Source: Neolewinella aurantiaca (lineage in GTDB: Bacteria > Bacteroidota > Bacteroidia > Chitinophagales > Saprospiraceae). Taken from it: a stretch of 64,000 bases of DNA. Made by a program: the position numbers and the translations under genes. The notes under the pieces are model-generated. The model saw only the letters and a list, made by a program, of their open reading frames with translations. It was not told the origin of the DNA and did no database searches. Each line of letters starts with the position of its first letter. Positions within the stretch are counted from its first letter, which is position 1. Positions 7,800 to 14,964 of the stretch are shown in pieces. The stretch spans positions 62,001-126,000 of the forward strand of contig NZ_VOXD01000003.1 in assembly GCF_008014675.1 (NCBI RefSeq), written 5' to 3'.

Positions 7800-8213
7800 T
7801 CAATGCGGCAGGCGGTCCCGAAGGGCCCCGTACACGTACGTACCGAAGGTGGCACTAAGGATCAGTAACCCGATGGACACTATTCCCTGGCCAAGCAGGG
7901 TAAACATAGGGCCGGGGCAGGCTCCGGTAAGGGCCCAGCCCAGACCGAAAATAGTTCCGCCAAAAAGATAGCGCGGAATGCTGAAGTCTTTTGGCTTCAG
8001 GTTCCACTCCTTACCCTCGCTGGTCCGCCAGTTGAAGCGTTTAGAAAGCGCAACGCCAATCACCCCTACAACTACTGCCGTACCGATGATGCCGTACATG
8101 TGAAAGCTTTCGAAGCGGAACATTTCCTGGATGCGGTACCAGGAGATCGCCTCGGATTTGGTCATCACGATACCGAAGAAAGTACCGAGAATCAGGTAGA
8201 CAAAATAACGCAT
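7800..8213 (-). CDS. YeeE/YedE family sulfur transporter, C-terminal half
   Basis: 137 residues with about four membrane segments and the family motif ALTGACPGPMFTLLGQG, whose cysteine is conserved. E. coli YeeE (TsuA) imports thiosulfate through relayed cysteines. Here, as in PmpA/PmpB-type systems, the protein is split in two, and this is the second half. It begins 3 bp after the stop of its partner, so translation is probably coupled. With PDO upstream in the same operon, it likely moves thiosulfate or sulfane sulfur across the inner membrane; direction is unknown. Confidence 0.85.
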   Translation of the reverse strand: MRYFVYLILGTFFGIVMTKSEAISWYRIQEMFRFESFHMYGIIGTAVVVGVIGVALSKRFNWRTSEGKEWNLKPKDFSIPRYLFGGTIFGLGWALTGACPGPMFTLLGQGIVSIGLLILSATFGTYVYGALRDRLPH

Positions 8214-8216
8214 GGC

Positions 8217-8798
8217 TTAGAGTTGAAGGATAAAGGGAAGAATCAGCCAGCTCATAGTGAGCCCACCGATGAAAAAGCCTACTACGGCAATAAGGGATGG
8301 AAGCTGGAGGTTGGAAAGCCCCGTGATTGCGTGGCCACTCGTACAACCACCGGCCCAGCGGGTGCCGAAGCCAATGAGGAAGCCGCCAACCAGCACCACG
8401 ATCAGGCTTTTAAGGGATAGTAAATTGTCAACTCCAAATAACTCCGCTGGAGCAAAAGAGGAAAACCCGGGCGTAGAACCGGGCCGGCTGACGCCAACTT
8501 CGTCTAAATAGCTAAGGGTTGCAGCCGAGAGCTCTACCGGGGCCGGGTTCGGAATAATGTGATATGCGATGAAACCACCCAGAACAGCACCAACGGCAAA
8601 CATCAGGTTCCAGCGTTGGGCCTTCCAGTCGAAGTCAAAGAATTTCACCCGCTTTCCTGCTCCTGCAATACTGCACATCGTGCGCAGGTTGGAGGAAAAC
8701 CCGAACGTCTTGCCGGTGTAGAGCAGGGCGAACATCGTCAGAGCGATCAATAAACCACTCACGGACCAATGCCATGGTCCGGAAATTAAATCATACAT
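8217..8798 (-). CDS. YeeE/YedE family sulfur transporter, N-terminal half
   Basis: 193 residues with about five membrane segments. The diagnostic motif GFGTRWAGGCTSGHAITGL carries the conserved cysteine of the family. Between helices 1 and 2 there is a loop with a further cysteine (RTMCSIAGAGKR). It lies 96 bp after the persulfide dioxygenase-like gene, with no terminator between, and is followed at 3 bp by the second half. The gene order PDO-YeeE-YeeE, with a Crp-type operator in front, points to uptake or export of the sulfane sulfur produced by SQR. The exact substrate is inferred from the family. Confidence 0.87.
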   Translation of the reverse strand: MYDLISGPWHWSVSGLLIALTMFALLYTGKTFGFSSNLRTMCSIAGAGKRVKFFDFDWKAQRWNLMFAVGAVLGGFIAYHIIPNPAPVELSAATLSYLDEVGVSRPGSTPGFSSFAPAELFGVDNLLSLKSLIVVLVGGFLIGFGTRWAGGCTSGHAITGLSNLQLPSLIAVVGFFIGGLTMSWLILPFILQL

Positions 8799-8894
8799 GT
8801 AATGTTGTTTATAGTATTTTGAGCCTTACGTAAGGGTATTGGTGCAGGGTCCCTTGTACCTGGTATGAAAGGACAAGGAACCCCGACCAAAAGT

Positions 8895-10346
8895 TTATAC
8901 GACTGCCTCTACGGCTGCATCAATAATCTCCTGAGACATCTTGGTCGGACAAAGGAAATCGGATTTGGGGAGATCAGTTTCTTTCACTGCTCCCCATCCT
9001 CCCTGTACATTGACAAGGTGGCTGAAACCCCGTGCCCGCAGGATCGAAGCGGCAATCAACGATCGGTAACCACTACCACACTGAAGGTAGTAGGTCTCGT
9101 CGCGGTCGAGTTTTGCGAAATTGTTGTTGATGTAGTCCAGGGGGAAGTTTTCAGCGGCAAGGAGGTGCTCGGACAGGAACTCCGAAGGAGTGCGGGTGTC
9201 GAGGATATGGTTCACCTCTTCGTTCTTAACGCGGCCGGCGAATTCTTCGGCGGTGATGTCCTCGATACGGTCTGTTTCACGGCCGGAATCAGCCCACGCT
9301 TTCAGGCCACCATCCAGAAATCCGAGGGTATTGTCGTAACCGACCCGGGCAAGACGGGTGACTACTTCCTCTTCGCGCCCTTCGGGCGCGACGATGAGAA
9401 TGGGCTGCTTGATGTCGATGATCAGTGCTCCGACCCAGGGGGCGAACTGGCCGTCGATGCCGATAAAGATGCTGTTGGGGATGTGCATCTTGGCAAACTC
9501 GTAGCGGTCGCGTGTATCCAGCACCAGCGCTTCTTCGCTTTCTGCGATGGCCTCGAAGGCTTCGGGAGTGAGCGGACGATCACCGTGGCTGAGCACTTCG
9601 CTGAAGCTTTCGTAGCCGCCTTTGTTCATCATGGCGTTCTTCGCGAAATACTGTGGCGCCGGGGTCAGGCCGGCGGTTACTTCCCTGATGAACTCCTCGC
9701 GGGTCATATCTGCGCGCAGGGCGTAGTTGAGCTTTTTTTGATCTCCCAGCAGCCCGAAGGTTTCCTTGCTAAGGTTCTTACCGCAGGCGGAGCCTGCGCC
9801 ATGAGCGGGATACACGATTACATCGTCGGCCAGCGGCATGATCTTTTCGCGCAGACTGTCAAAAAGGTGGCCGGCAAGGTCTTCTTTGGTCACTTCGCCC
9901 TGTTTGATGGCAAGATCGGGCCGGCCTACATCGCCGAGGAACAAAGTGTCTCCGGTAAAAATTGCGTAGTCTTTACCGCTGGCGTCTTTAAGCAGAAAAG
10001 TGCTGCTTTCCATAGTGTGGCCGGGGGTATGAAGTACGGTCATGGTTACATCGCCAAGCTTGAGTACTTCGCCGTCTTTTGCGGAGTAGATATCGTAGGC
10101 TGGCTCGGCCATTGGGCCGTAAACGATGGTGGCTCCGGTGGCTTTTGCCAGGTCGAGGTGGCCGGATACAAAGTCGGCGTGGAAGTGGCTTTCGAAGATA
10201 TACTTCAGCTTAGCGCCTGTTTCTTCCAGCTTATCGAGGTAAGGCTTGGTTTCCCGCAGCGGATCGATGATGATGGCTTCGCCAGCGCTTTCGATGTAGT
10301 AAGCACCCTGAGCGAGGCAACCGGTATAAATTTGTTCGACTTTCAT
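8895..10346 (-). CDS. Persulfide dioxygenase-like MBL-fold protein with two rhodanese domains
   Basis: 483 residues. The MBL domain (1-240) has ESHFHADFVSGH (H54, H56, D58, H63), TPGH (H110), TGDTLFLGD (D133) and YPAHG (H182). These match the iron site of ETHE1-type persulfide dioxygenases, except that the usual last H of HxHxDH is F59, which is not an iron ligand in ETHE1. Rhodanese domain 1 (about 262-355) has alanine (A320) where the active-site cysteine would be and is probably catalytically dead. Domain 2 (about 370-460) has the active loop CGSGYRS with C423. The known chemistry of such fusions is oxidation of glutathione- or other persulfide to sulfite and sulfur transfer to thiosulfate. 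First gene of an operon with the two yeeE halves, under the operator at 10400-10413. Cytoplasmic: no signal peptide. Confidence 0.88.
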   Translation of the reverse strand: MKVEQIYTGCLAQGAYYIESAGEAIIIDPLRETKPYLDKLEETGAKLKYIFESHFHADFVSGHLDLAKATGATIVYGPMAEPAYDIYSAKDGEVLKLGDVTMTVLHTPGHTMESSTFLLKDASGKDYAIFTGDTLFLGDVGRPDLAIKQGEVTKEDLAGHLFDSLREKIMPLADDVIVYPAHGAGSACGKNLSKETFGLLGDQKKLNYALRADMTREEFIREVTAGLTPAPQYFAKNAMMNKGGYESFSEVLSHGDRPLTPEAFEAIAESEEALVLDTRDRYEFAKMHIPNSIFIGIDGQFAPWVGALIIDIKQPILIVAPEGREEEVVTRLARVGYDNTLGFLDGGLKAWADSGRETDRIEDITAEEFAGRVKNEEVNHILDTRTPSEFLSEHLLAAENFPLDYINNNFAKLDRDETYYLQCGSGYRSLIAASILRARGFSHLVNVQGGWGAVKETDLPKSDFLCPTKMSQEIIDAAVEAVV

Positions 10347-10368
10347 AATTGTATGTTTTTGTTTGATG

Positions 10369-10413
10369 CAAAGATGGGAGAGGTACAGGGCGGCCTACGG
10401 TGATCGAGGTCAC
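10369..10413 (-). promoter_or_regulatory. PDO-yeeE operon promoter with Crp-type operator
   Basis: GTGATcgagGTCAC (10400-10413, one mismatch to a perfect palindrome) and, 23 bp away on the minus strand, CATCTTTG (10369-10376, one mismatch to TAnnTTTG). Spacing is identical to the sqr, DUF983 and sulP promoters. Confidence 0.7.
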
Positions 10414-10440
10414 TTAAGCCCTGATTTTTCAACTTTTTTT

Positions 10441-10489
10441 TGCACCTGCGTACGCGCCATATGTTCTTTTTGGCGCGCACGCAGGTGCA
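10441..10489. repeat. GC-rich 18-bp element, inverted pair
   Basis: TGCACCTGCGTACGCGCC (10441-10458) and the inverse copy GGCGCGCACGCAGGTGCA (10472-10489) form an 18-bp stem with one mismatch and a 13-base loop. It lies between the end of sulP and the PDO promoter. On the minus strand the stem is followed by a run of A, so it is not a classical intrinsic terminator of sulP. It is the clearest paired copy of the dispersed family. Confidence 0.85.
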
Positions 10490-10502
10490 CAATCGGGTTG
10501 AA

Positions 10503-12221
10503 TTAATGAGCAACGAAGGAGGCATTCGTTTGCAGCGCCTGCGGAGCCTGCTGATCAGCTGCGAGCGCCGCTGCCACGTCGAGATAGAAGTTCTGGTCTC
10601 CGATCTTCTCCCGCAGGCCGCTGCGGTGCAGTGCATCCCTGGCCGGGCCGATGAAACCGGCAAAGCGAACCTGAATTCCGTCGCGCGCTAAATCCTGAAG
10701 GAATATCCCCAGGTCGTACAATGCGGTACTGTCGATGCGGTGAATACCTTCTGCTTTCAGAATGAGTACCGAGACATCGTCCCGCCTGCTTTTAATTATC
10801 GCTTTGATCTGTTGTTGGAAGTAGGTAAGGTTACCGAAGTAGAGCGCTCCGTCGAACCGGACAATCAAAACTCCGGGGATTTCCCGGACTTCTTCGCCGA
10901 ACCGGTCGATGTTACGGAAATTGTCTGTACCGGGAATCCGGCCCAGGACAGCGAGGTGGGGGCGCATGCTGCGGTAGACATGGACGCCCAGAGATAAGGC
11001 GACGCCCAGCCCTATGCCGAGTTGAATACCCAAAAACAGCGTGCCCAAAAAGGTGATGGTGAGCAACCAAAAGTCTGCCCGGTCGAGGTGCCACAGTTTC
11101 TTCGCCTCTCCGAAATCAATAAGCTTAAAGACGGCAACCATGATCAACGACGCCAGGATGGCCTGGGGAAGATAGTAGAACAGCGGCGTCAGGAACAGAA
11201 GCGTCAGCCCAATCAAAAGGGCGCTGATGATGCCGGCGAGTGGCGTTTTAGCTCCCGCCTGATCGTTTACTGCAGTGCGCGAAAAACCTCCGGTGACGGG
11301 GTAGCCGGCGGCGGTGCCCGCCGCCAGGTTGGCCGCGCCCAGAGCCAGCAATTCGCGGTTCGCGTCCAGATCGTAATCGCGGTGCCGGTTGCGCACCGCC
11401 TTGGCCACCGCAATACTTTCCATGAAACCGACCAACGCGATGGTCAGCGCCGCAGACCACAGCTGCGATACATCCGACCACCCAAAAGAAGGGACCGACA
11501 GGGGCGGAAACCCGCCGGGAATGGTTCCTACAATCTTAACGCCCTGGTCCGTAAGGCCCAGGCCCATTACCACCAGAATGCCGGCCACCACCGCAACGAG
11601 CGGACCGGGAATAACTTTGCTTAATTTCTTTACCCCGATGATGACGGCCATCCCGCCCAGCCCGATTAACAGGGTAGGGAGGTTGATCCTGCTGAAGTTC
11701 TGCGCTACCGACCAGACGATGTCGTGTACATAACTACTTCTGGCCGTCTCGATGCCCAGCAGGTGCTTCAACTGACTCGCTCCGATGATGATGGCTGCCG
11801 CTGAGGTGAAACCACTGATGATGGGGCGGGAGAGGAGATCCACCAAAAAGCCCAGTCGCATGACTCCTGCTGCAAGCTGGACAACACCCACCATGAGCGC
11901 AAGCAGGGCCGCCAGGGCAATGTAATTGTCGGCACCGACCACCGTAATGGCCCCGAGGCTGGCTGCGGTAAGCAGCGAATCCATCGCTACCGGCCCAACC
12001 GCCAGCTGCCGTGAGGTGCCCAGGATCGCGTAGGCGATGAGCGGCAACGTTGCGGCGTAAAGCCCGTGAATTGGAGGCAGGCCGGCCAGCATGGCGTAGG
12101 CCATGCCCTGAGGGATGAGCATGATGCCAACGGTGATGCCTGCGGCGATGTCGCCGCGTAACCACTCCGGGCGGTAGTTTCTGAGCCAGACAGGAAGAAG
12201 ATTGGAAAGAAAAGCTTGCAT
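10503..12221 (-). CDS. SulP-family inorganic anion transporter with STAS domain
   Basis: 572 residues: the SulP/SLC26 membrane domain with the signature QGMAYAMLAGLPPIHGLYAATLP near the N-terminus and about 12-14 hydrophobic segments, then a cytoplasmic STAS domain (about 440-550) with RIDSTALYDLG around residue 495. SulP proteins carry sulfate, bicarbonate or related anions. Its own promoter carries the same operator as sqr and PDO, so in this setting it may export sulfate or sulfite made from sulfide, or exchange it; that is inferred. It lies downstream of the Crp-family gene and has an independent promoter overlapping that gene's stop codon. Confidence 0.9.
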   Translation of the reverse strand: MQAFLSNLLPVWLRNYRPEWLRGDIAAGITVGIMLIPQGMAYAMLAGLPPIHGLYAATLPLIAYAILGTSRQLAVGPVAMDSLLTAASLGAITVVGADNYIALAALLALMVGVVQLAAGVMRLGFLVDLLSRPIISGFTSAAAIIIGASQLKHLLGIETARSSYVHDIVWSVAQNFSRINLPTLLIGLGGMAVIIGVKKLSKVIPGPLVAVVAGILVVMGLGLTDQGVKIVGTIPGGFPPLSVPSFGWSDVSQLWSAALTIALVGFMESIAVAKAVRNRHRDYDLDANRELLALGAANLAAGTAAGYPVTGGFSRTAVNDQAGAKTPLAGIISALLIGLTLLFLTPLFYYLPQAILASLIMVAVFKLIDFGEAKKLWHLDRADFWLLTITFLGTLFLGIQLGIGLGVALSLGVHVYRSMRPHLAVLGRIPGTDNFRNIDRFGEEVREIPGVLIVRFDGALYFGNLTYFQQQIKAIIKSRRDDVSVLILKAEGIHRIDSTALYDLGIFLQDLARDGIQVRFAGFIGPARDALHRSGLREKIGDQNFYLDVAAALAADQQAPQALQTNASFVAH

Positions 12222-12241
12222 TGTATCGGGTTACTGTGACG

Positions 12242-12286
12242 CAAAGGTCAATGCAGCCAGGCCCGGTACTTGGTGATCATGATCAC
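12242..12286 (-). promoter_or_regulatory. sulP promoter with Crp-type operator
   Basis: The perfect palindrome GTGATcatgATCAC (12273-12286) overlaps the stop codon of the upstream regulator gene. 23 bp away on the minus strand lies GACCTTTG (12242-12249, one mismatch to TAnnTTTG). Initiation would be near 12235, leaving a leader of about 14 bases. Confidence 0.75.
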
Positions 12287-12936
12287 ACTAAGGTTTTAAT
12301 GATGTTAATGCGGTTGCGCCCCAGTTTTACGAACCCTTGTTTCTCCATAGACTTAAGGAGACGGGAAATGGCTTCGCGGCTGACGTTGAGATCGTCGGCA
12401 ATGTGCTGGTGAGTCGCGTACACCACCGCTTCGTCGTTGATCACCGAACTGTTGTGGAGGTACTGCATCAGGCGCTGATCGAGGCGGCTGAAAGAAATCT
12501 GATCGATGGTGTTCATCATCTCAATCAGTCGCTGGTCGTAGGCTCGGAGTACGAAATTTTTCCAGCTTTTATACTTCATCATCCATTCGTCCAGTTTCTC
12601 GCGGGGCAGGCCGAGCACGATGGTGGGCGCCTCGGCTACGGCACGGATTTCACTGGTTTTTTCGGACATGCAGCAGGTGAAGGTCATCGTGCAACTCTCT
12701 CCTCGGGAGAGGTAGTAGAGGAAGAGTTCCGAGCCATCGGGACCACGACGGGTGATCTTGAGGCTGCCGGAAATGATGAGCGGAAGCATGCGGACGTAAC
12801 CACCATAGTCCATGATGATCTCTCCCTCCAAAAAGCTGTGTAGTCTGCCTGCCTTAGCAATTTCTTCCTGTAGCTGGGGCTCTACAAAATCGGGGAAATA
12901 TTGATGTACCTGAGAAATGGTAAGTTGATCGGCCAT
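12283..12936 (-). CDS. Crp/FNR-family regulator, probable activator of the sulfide-oxidation genes
   Basis: 217 residues: sensory beta barrel (about 15-115), dimer helix (about 115-150) and winged helix-turn-helix (THQHIADDLNVSREAISRLLK, 175-195). The recognition helix keeps the R-E-x-x-x-R residues that in E. coli CRP read GTGA, and four operators with GTGAT half-sites occur in this block. The region that in CRP holds the cAMP phosphate (GELxxx...RSA) is replaced by GESCTMTFTCCMSEKTSEI, with C82, C88 and C89. This suggests sensing through thiols, persulfides or a metal rather than cAMP. It lies upstream of sulP. That it controls sqr, DUF983, PDO and sulP as a class II activator is an inference from helix and site matching. 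Confidence 0.88.
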   Translation of the reverse strand: MADQLTISQVHQYFPDFVEPQLQEEIAKAGRLHSFLEGEIIMDYGGYVRMLPLIISGSLKITRRGPDGSELFLYYLSRGESCTMTFTCCMSEKTSEIRAVAEAPTIVLGLPREKLDEWMMKYKSWKNFVLRAYDQRLIEMMNTIDQISFSRLDQRLMQYLHNSSVINDEAVVYATHQHIADDLNVSREAISRLLKSMEKQGFVKLGRNRINIIKTLV

Positions 12937-13070
12937 AAGTAAAATGGGTAACGTAGGACTAACCGTTGCGGTTGCGGATCAAAGGTGAAAATGAGGCTAA
13001 ACGTTGACCCCAAAGGGGGGACCCGCTAATGCGGTAAATCTCATCGAAGCAGCTGCTGGGGAGAGACTGT

Positions 13071-13754
13071 TCAGGCAGTAGCCTTACTACGCCTGCGTTT
13101 CGCATGGCTGTACCACTCCACCAGTCCTATCAGGAGGAGTAAGCCCAGGATGAAGCCGGCGGAGACGTCGGTAAACCAGTGGGCTCCGAGGTACATTCTT
13201 GAAACAGGCACCAGCAAAATCAACGCTATGCAGAACCACCCAACCAGTCGTCTTACCCAGAGTTTGTAGTGAGTACTCCGGTACATCAGGAAGGCGATGA
13301 AACCAAAGAGAACGGTGTAAAAAACGACATGTCCACTCGGGAAGCTCTGGTTGTGGAACTCTTTAATTACCCGGACCAGGTCTTCTGTTGGGCGGGCACG
13401 GCCAAAAAGACGTTTTACGATGGCCACGATGGGAACCGCCAACAGGGATAAGGCCACAAAGCAGGCTTCCAGCCAGCGTCGCTGCCACATGAATACGATG
13501 GAGACCGTACCAATGGTAATGAGCCCTCCAGGAATGGTGGCAAACCAGCTTACGCCATTCATGAACGCATCGAGCCAGGGCGCCTGATAGCGCTGCACAC
13601 CCTGGGTGAACCAGATGTCGACCGTCTCAGTAGGCAGCAGAAAAACAAAGGCGGAGATCGCTGCATAGCCGACGATAAGCGCAATAACTACGTTCAGCAG
13701 TAGGCGCTCGTCGCGGCGCAGGTAAGTAAGAAAGCGGGAGAATAGTTTTACCAT
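13071..13754 (-). CDS. PAP2-family membrane phosphatase
   Basis: 227 residues, about five or six membrane segments. The three phosphatase motifs are intact: KRLFGRARP (K-x6-RP), SFPSGH and SRMYLGAHWFTD (SR-x5-H-x3-D). Such enzymes dephosphorylate lipid phosphates, for example undecaprenyl diphosphate or phosphatidylglycerol phosphate, at the outer face of the inner membrane. It lies 134 bp upstream of the Crp-family gene on the same strand; functional connection to sulfur metabolism is not evident. The C-terminus is basic (HAKRRRSKATA). Confidence 0.9.
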   Translation of the reverse strand: MVKLFSRFLTYLRRDERLLLNVVIALIVGYAAISAFVFLLPTETVDIWFTQGVQRYQAPWLDAFMNGVSWFATIPGGLITIGTVSIVFMWQRRWLEACFVALSLLAVPIVAIVKRLFGRARPTEDLVRVIKEFHNQSFPSGHVVFYTVLFGFIAFLMYRSTHYKLWVRRLVGWFCIALILLVPVSRMYLGAHWFTDVSAGFILGLLLLIGLVEWYSHAKRRRSKATA

Positions 13755-13933
13755 CAGAATATATTACGGACCGACGGCGGGTATGTTCAGCCTAGAGCAA
13801 CAGATGATTGTGCTTTCTTTGGGGGCAAAGTCACCTTCTGGAAATAAAAAATAAGTCAGCTGATGCAACCAACCCCTCCCGTCGGCGGTTTACTACAATG
13901 AAGGTCCGCATTTACCCACCGCGGAGCCCTAAC

Positions 13934-14308
13934 GGGGGCGTACCGGAATCGACAGGGAAGTAAGTTTTGTAGTAAGCACGCCGGAGCATGATTGGTTACT
14001 CCGTAAAAAATAACGATTACAATTCTAGTTGGCACTCCCAGCTACGCTATGGCAGCCTAATCTCTGATTAGAACCATAGTACTATAGGCCGCATGGTTGA
14101 GGTTCCATACACATCATGCCGCCTTCACCCCCTTTGGGACTAGTCTCCGACCCTGATCCGAGTCGATAGGCGAAATTCAGGAAATAAGGTCCGGACATGA
14201 GAGGGCGACCAATCTCTCCCCGGACTCGAAAATTTTGACTGGCCGATAAGCGTGTAGAAAGCTGCTTTACGCTTTCGCTGGACGCGAGTTCGACTCTCGC
14301 CGCCTCCA
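13934..14308 (+). ncRNA. ssrA: tmRNA (trans-translation, ribosome rescue)
   Basis: The 5' end GGGGGCGTACCGGAATCGACAGG and the 3' end with a T-arm (GAGTTCGACTCTC) and CGCCTCC-A form the 7-bp acceptor stem, with one G-U pair. The CCA is not encoded and must be added. The tag frame starts at GGC 14031 just after the conserved CTAGTT and ends at TAA 14058-14060, giving GTPSYAMAA. The SYAMAA ending is typical of the Cytophaga/Saprospira side of the Bacteroidota. Pseudoknot-forming repeats are visible in the centre. Reading frames across this region are not protein genes. Confidence 0.95.
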
Positions 14309-14372
14309 CATATTTTACGCTTTGGCGTAAAGAATCAACCTGCGGTGACCCCGCCTTAATCCGCAGGTTACT

Positions 14373-14405
14373 AGCCCTGCTCTCTTCGGAGAGTGGGGCT
14401 TTTTT
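14373..14405 (+). terminator. tmRNA terminator
   Basis: AGCCC-tg-CTCTC-ttcg-GAGAG-tg-GGGCT followed by TTTTTG. Two further hairpins lie between the tmRNA 3' end and this terminator (TTTACGC/GCGTAAA at about 14314-14331 and AACCTGCGG/CCGCAGGTT at about 14337-14369), perhaps involved in 3' processing. Confidence 0.9.
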
Positions 14406-14430
14406 GTTCCTCAGCATTCATGCTGGGCCC

Positions 14431-14865
14431 TTAGGCCCAAACCAGCCGGGGCACCGCACCCCGGGCACCAAGTACCACCGCGTTCTGCTGCCAGGCAGCG
14501 GCCAGTTCAAGGACCGATTCCGGAGGAGCGTTGAAGATGAACACGCCTTCTTCTACGCCCCACTCGCCGGATGGGTCACGAGTAACGGCGGGCATGAAGG
14601 TCAGGTTTCGTTCTTCGAGTTGCAGGAGGAGTTGTTGCCCCCGGGCAATATTTTCTGCCGCCGGTAATGCGTCTGATCTGGGGTTCCAGGCGGTCAGAAA
14701 AGCGTAAGCATGATGCCCCCCCGAAAGCATGAAGGCATCGAAATCCGGATGCGACTCACCGATTTTTAAGACGAAATCTTTGCACAAATATTCGGTTGCG
14801 AGGTAGGCTGTCTGCAGCTCTTCGTCGAAATATGGCTTTTCCCTGTCGGATGAATCGTGTGGCAT
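14431..14865 (-). CDS. DUF3293 domain protein
   Basis: 144 residues, soluble. The pattern fits DUF3293: LQTAYLATEY near the N-terminus, YAFLTAWNPRSD in the middle (AfiTAwNP of the family), a GEWGVEEGVFIFN segment and a C-terminal WQQNAVVLGARGAVPRLVW. The function of this family is not known. It is convergent with the tmRNA and divergent from yidC. Confidence 0.75.
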   Translation of the reverse strand: MPHDSSDREKPYFDEELQTAYLATEYLCKDFVLKIGESHPDFDAFMLSGGHHAYAFLTAWNPRSDALPAAENIARGQQLLLQLEERNLTFMPAVTRDPSGEWGVEEGVFIFNAPPESVLELAAAWQQNAVVLGARGAVPRLVWA

Positions 14866-14879
14866 AGTGTTTGCTTATG

Positions 14880-14887
14880 TACCTTTG
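14880..14887 (+). promoter_or_regulatory. yidC -7 promoter element
   Basis: A perfect TAnnTTTG (TACCTTTG) 77 bp before the yidC ATG, giving a leader of about 70 bases. A clear -33 TTTG at the usual spacing is not seen. Confidence 0.5.
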
Positions 14888-14964
14888 CGCCCCGAACGGA
14901 GCGTGATCGGGCGATACTTAACGTCGAACGGCGCGTTGCAAGATAAAGCAGAAAGAACTATCCT

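Noticed and set aside
8865-10403. Long plus-strand open frame opposite the PDO-like gene
   Set aside because: The minus-strand protein has all the MBL and rhodanese motifs; the opposite frame is low-complexity and shows no family. GC-rich codon use creates antisense frames here.
10441-10489. Intrinsic terminator of sulP
   Set aside because: On the sulP strand the stem is followed by As, not Us; it is better explained as a paired repeat element.
14082-14417. Minus-strand open frame across the tmRNA
   Set aside because: It overlaps the functional 3' half of tmRNA and its terminator; such frames across tmRNA are common false predictions.
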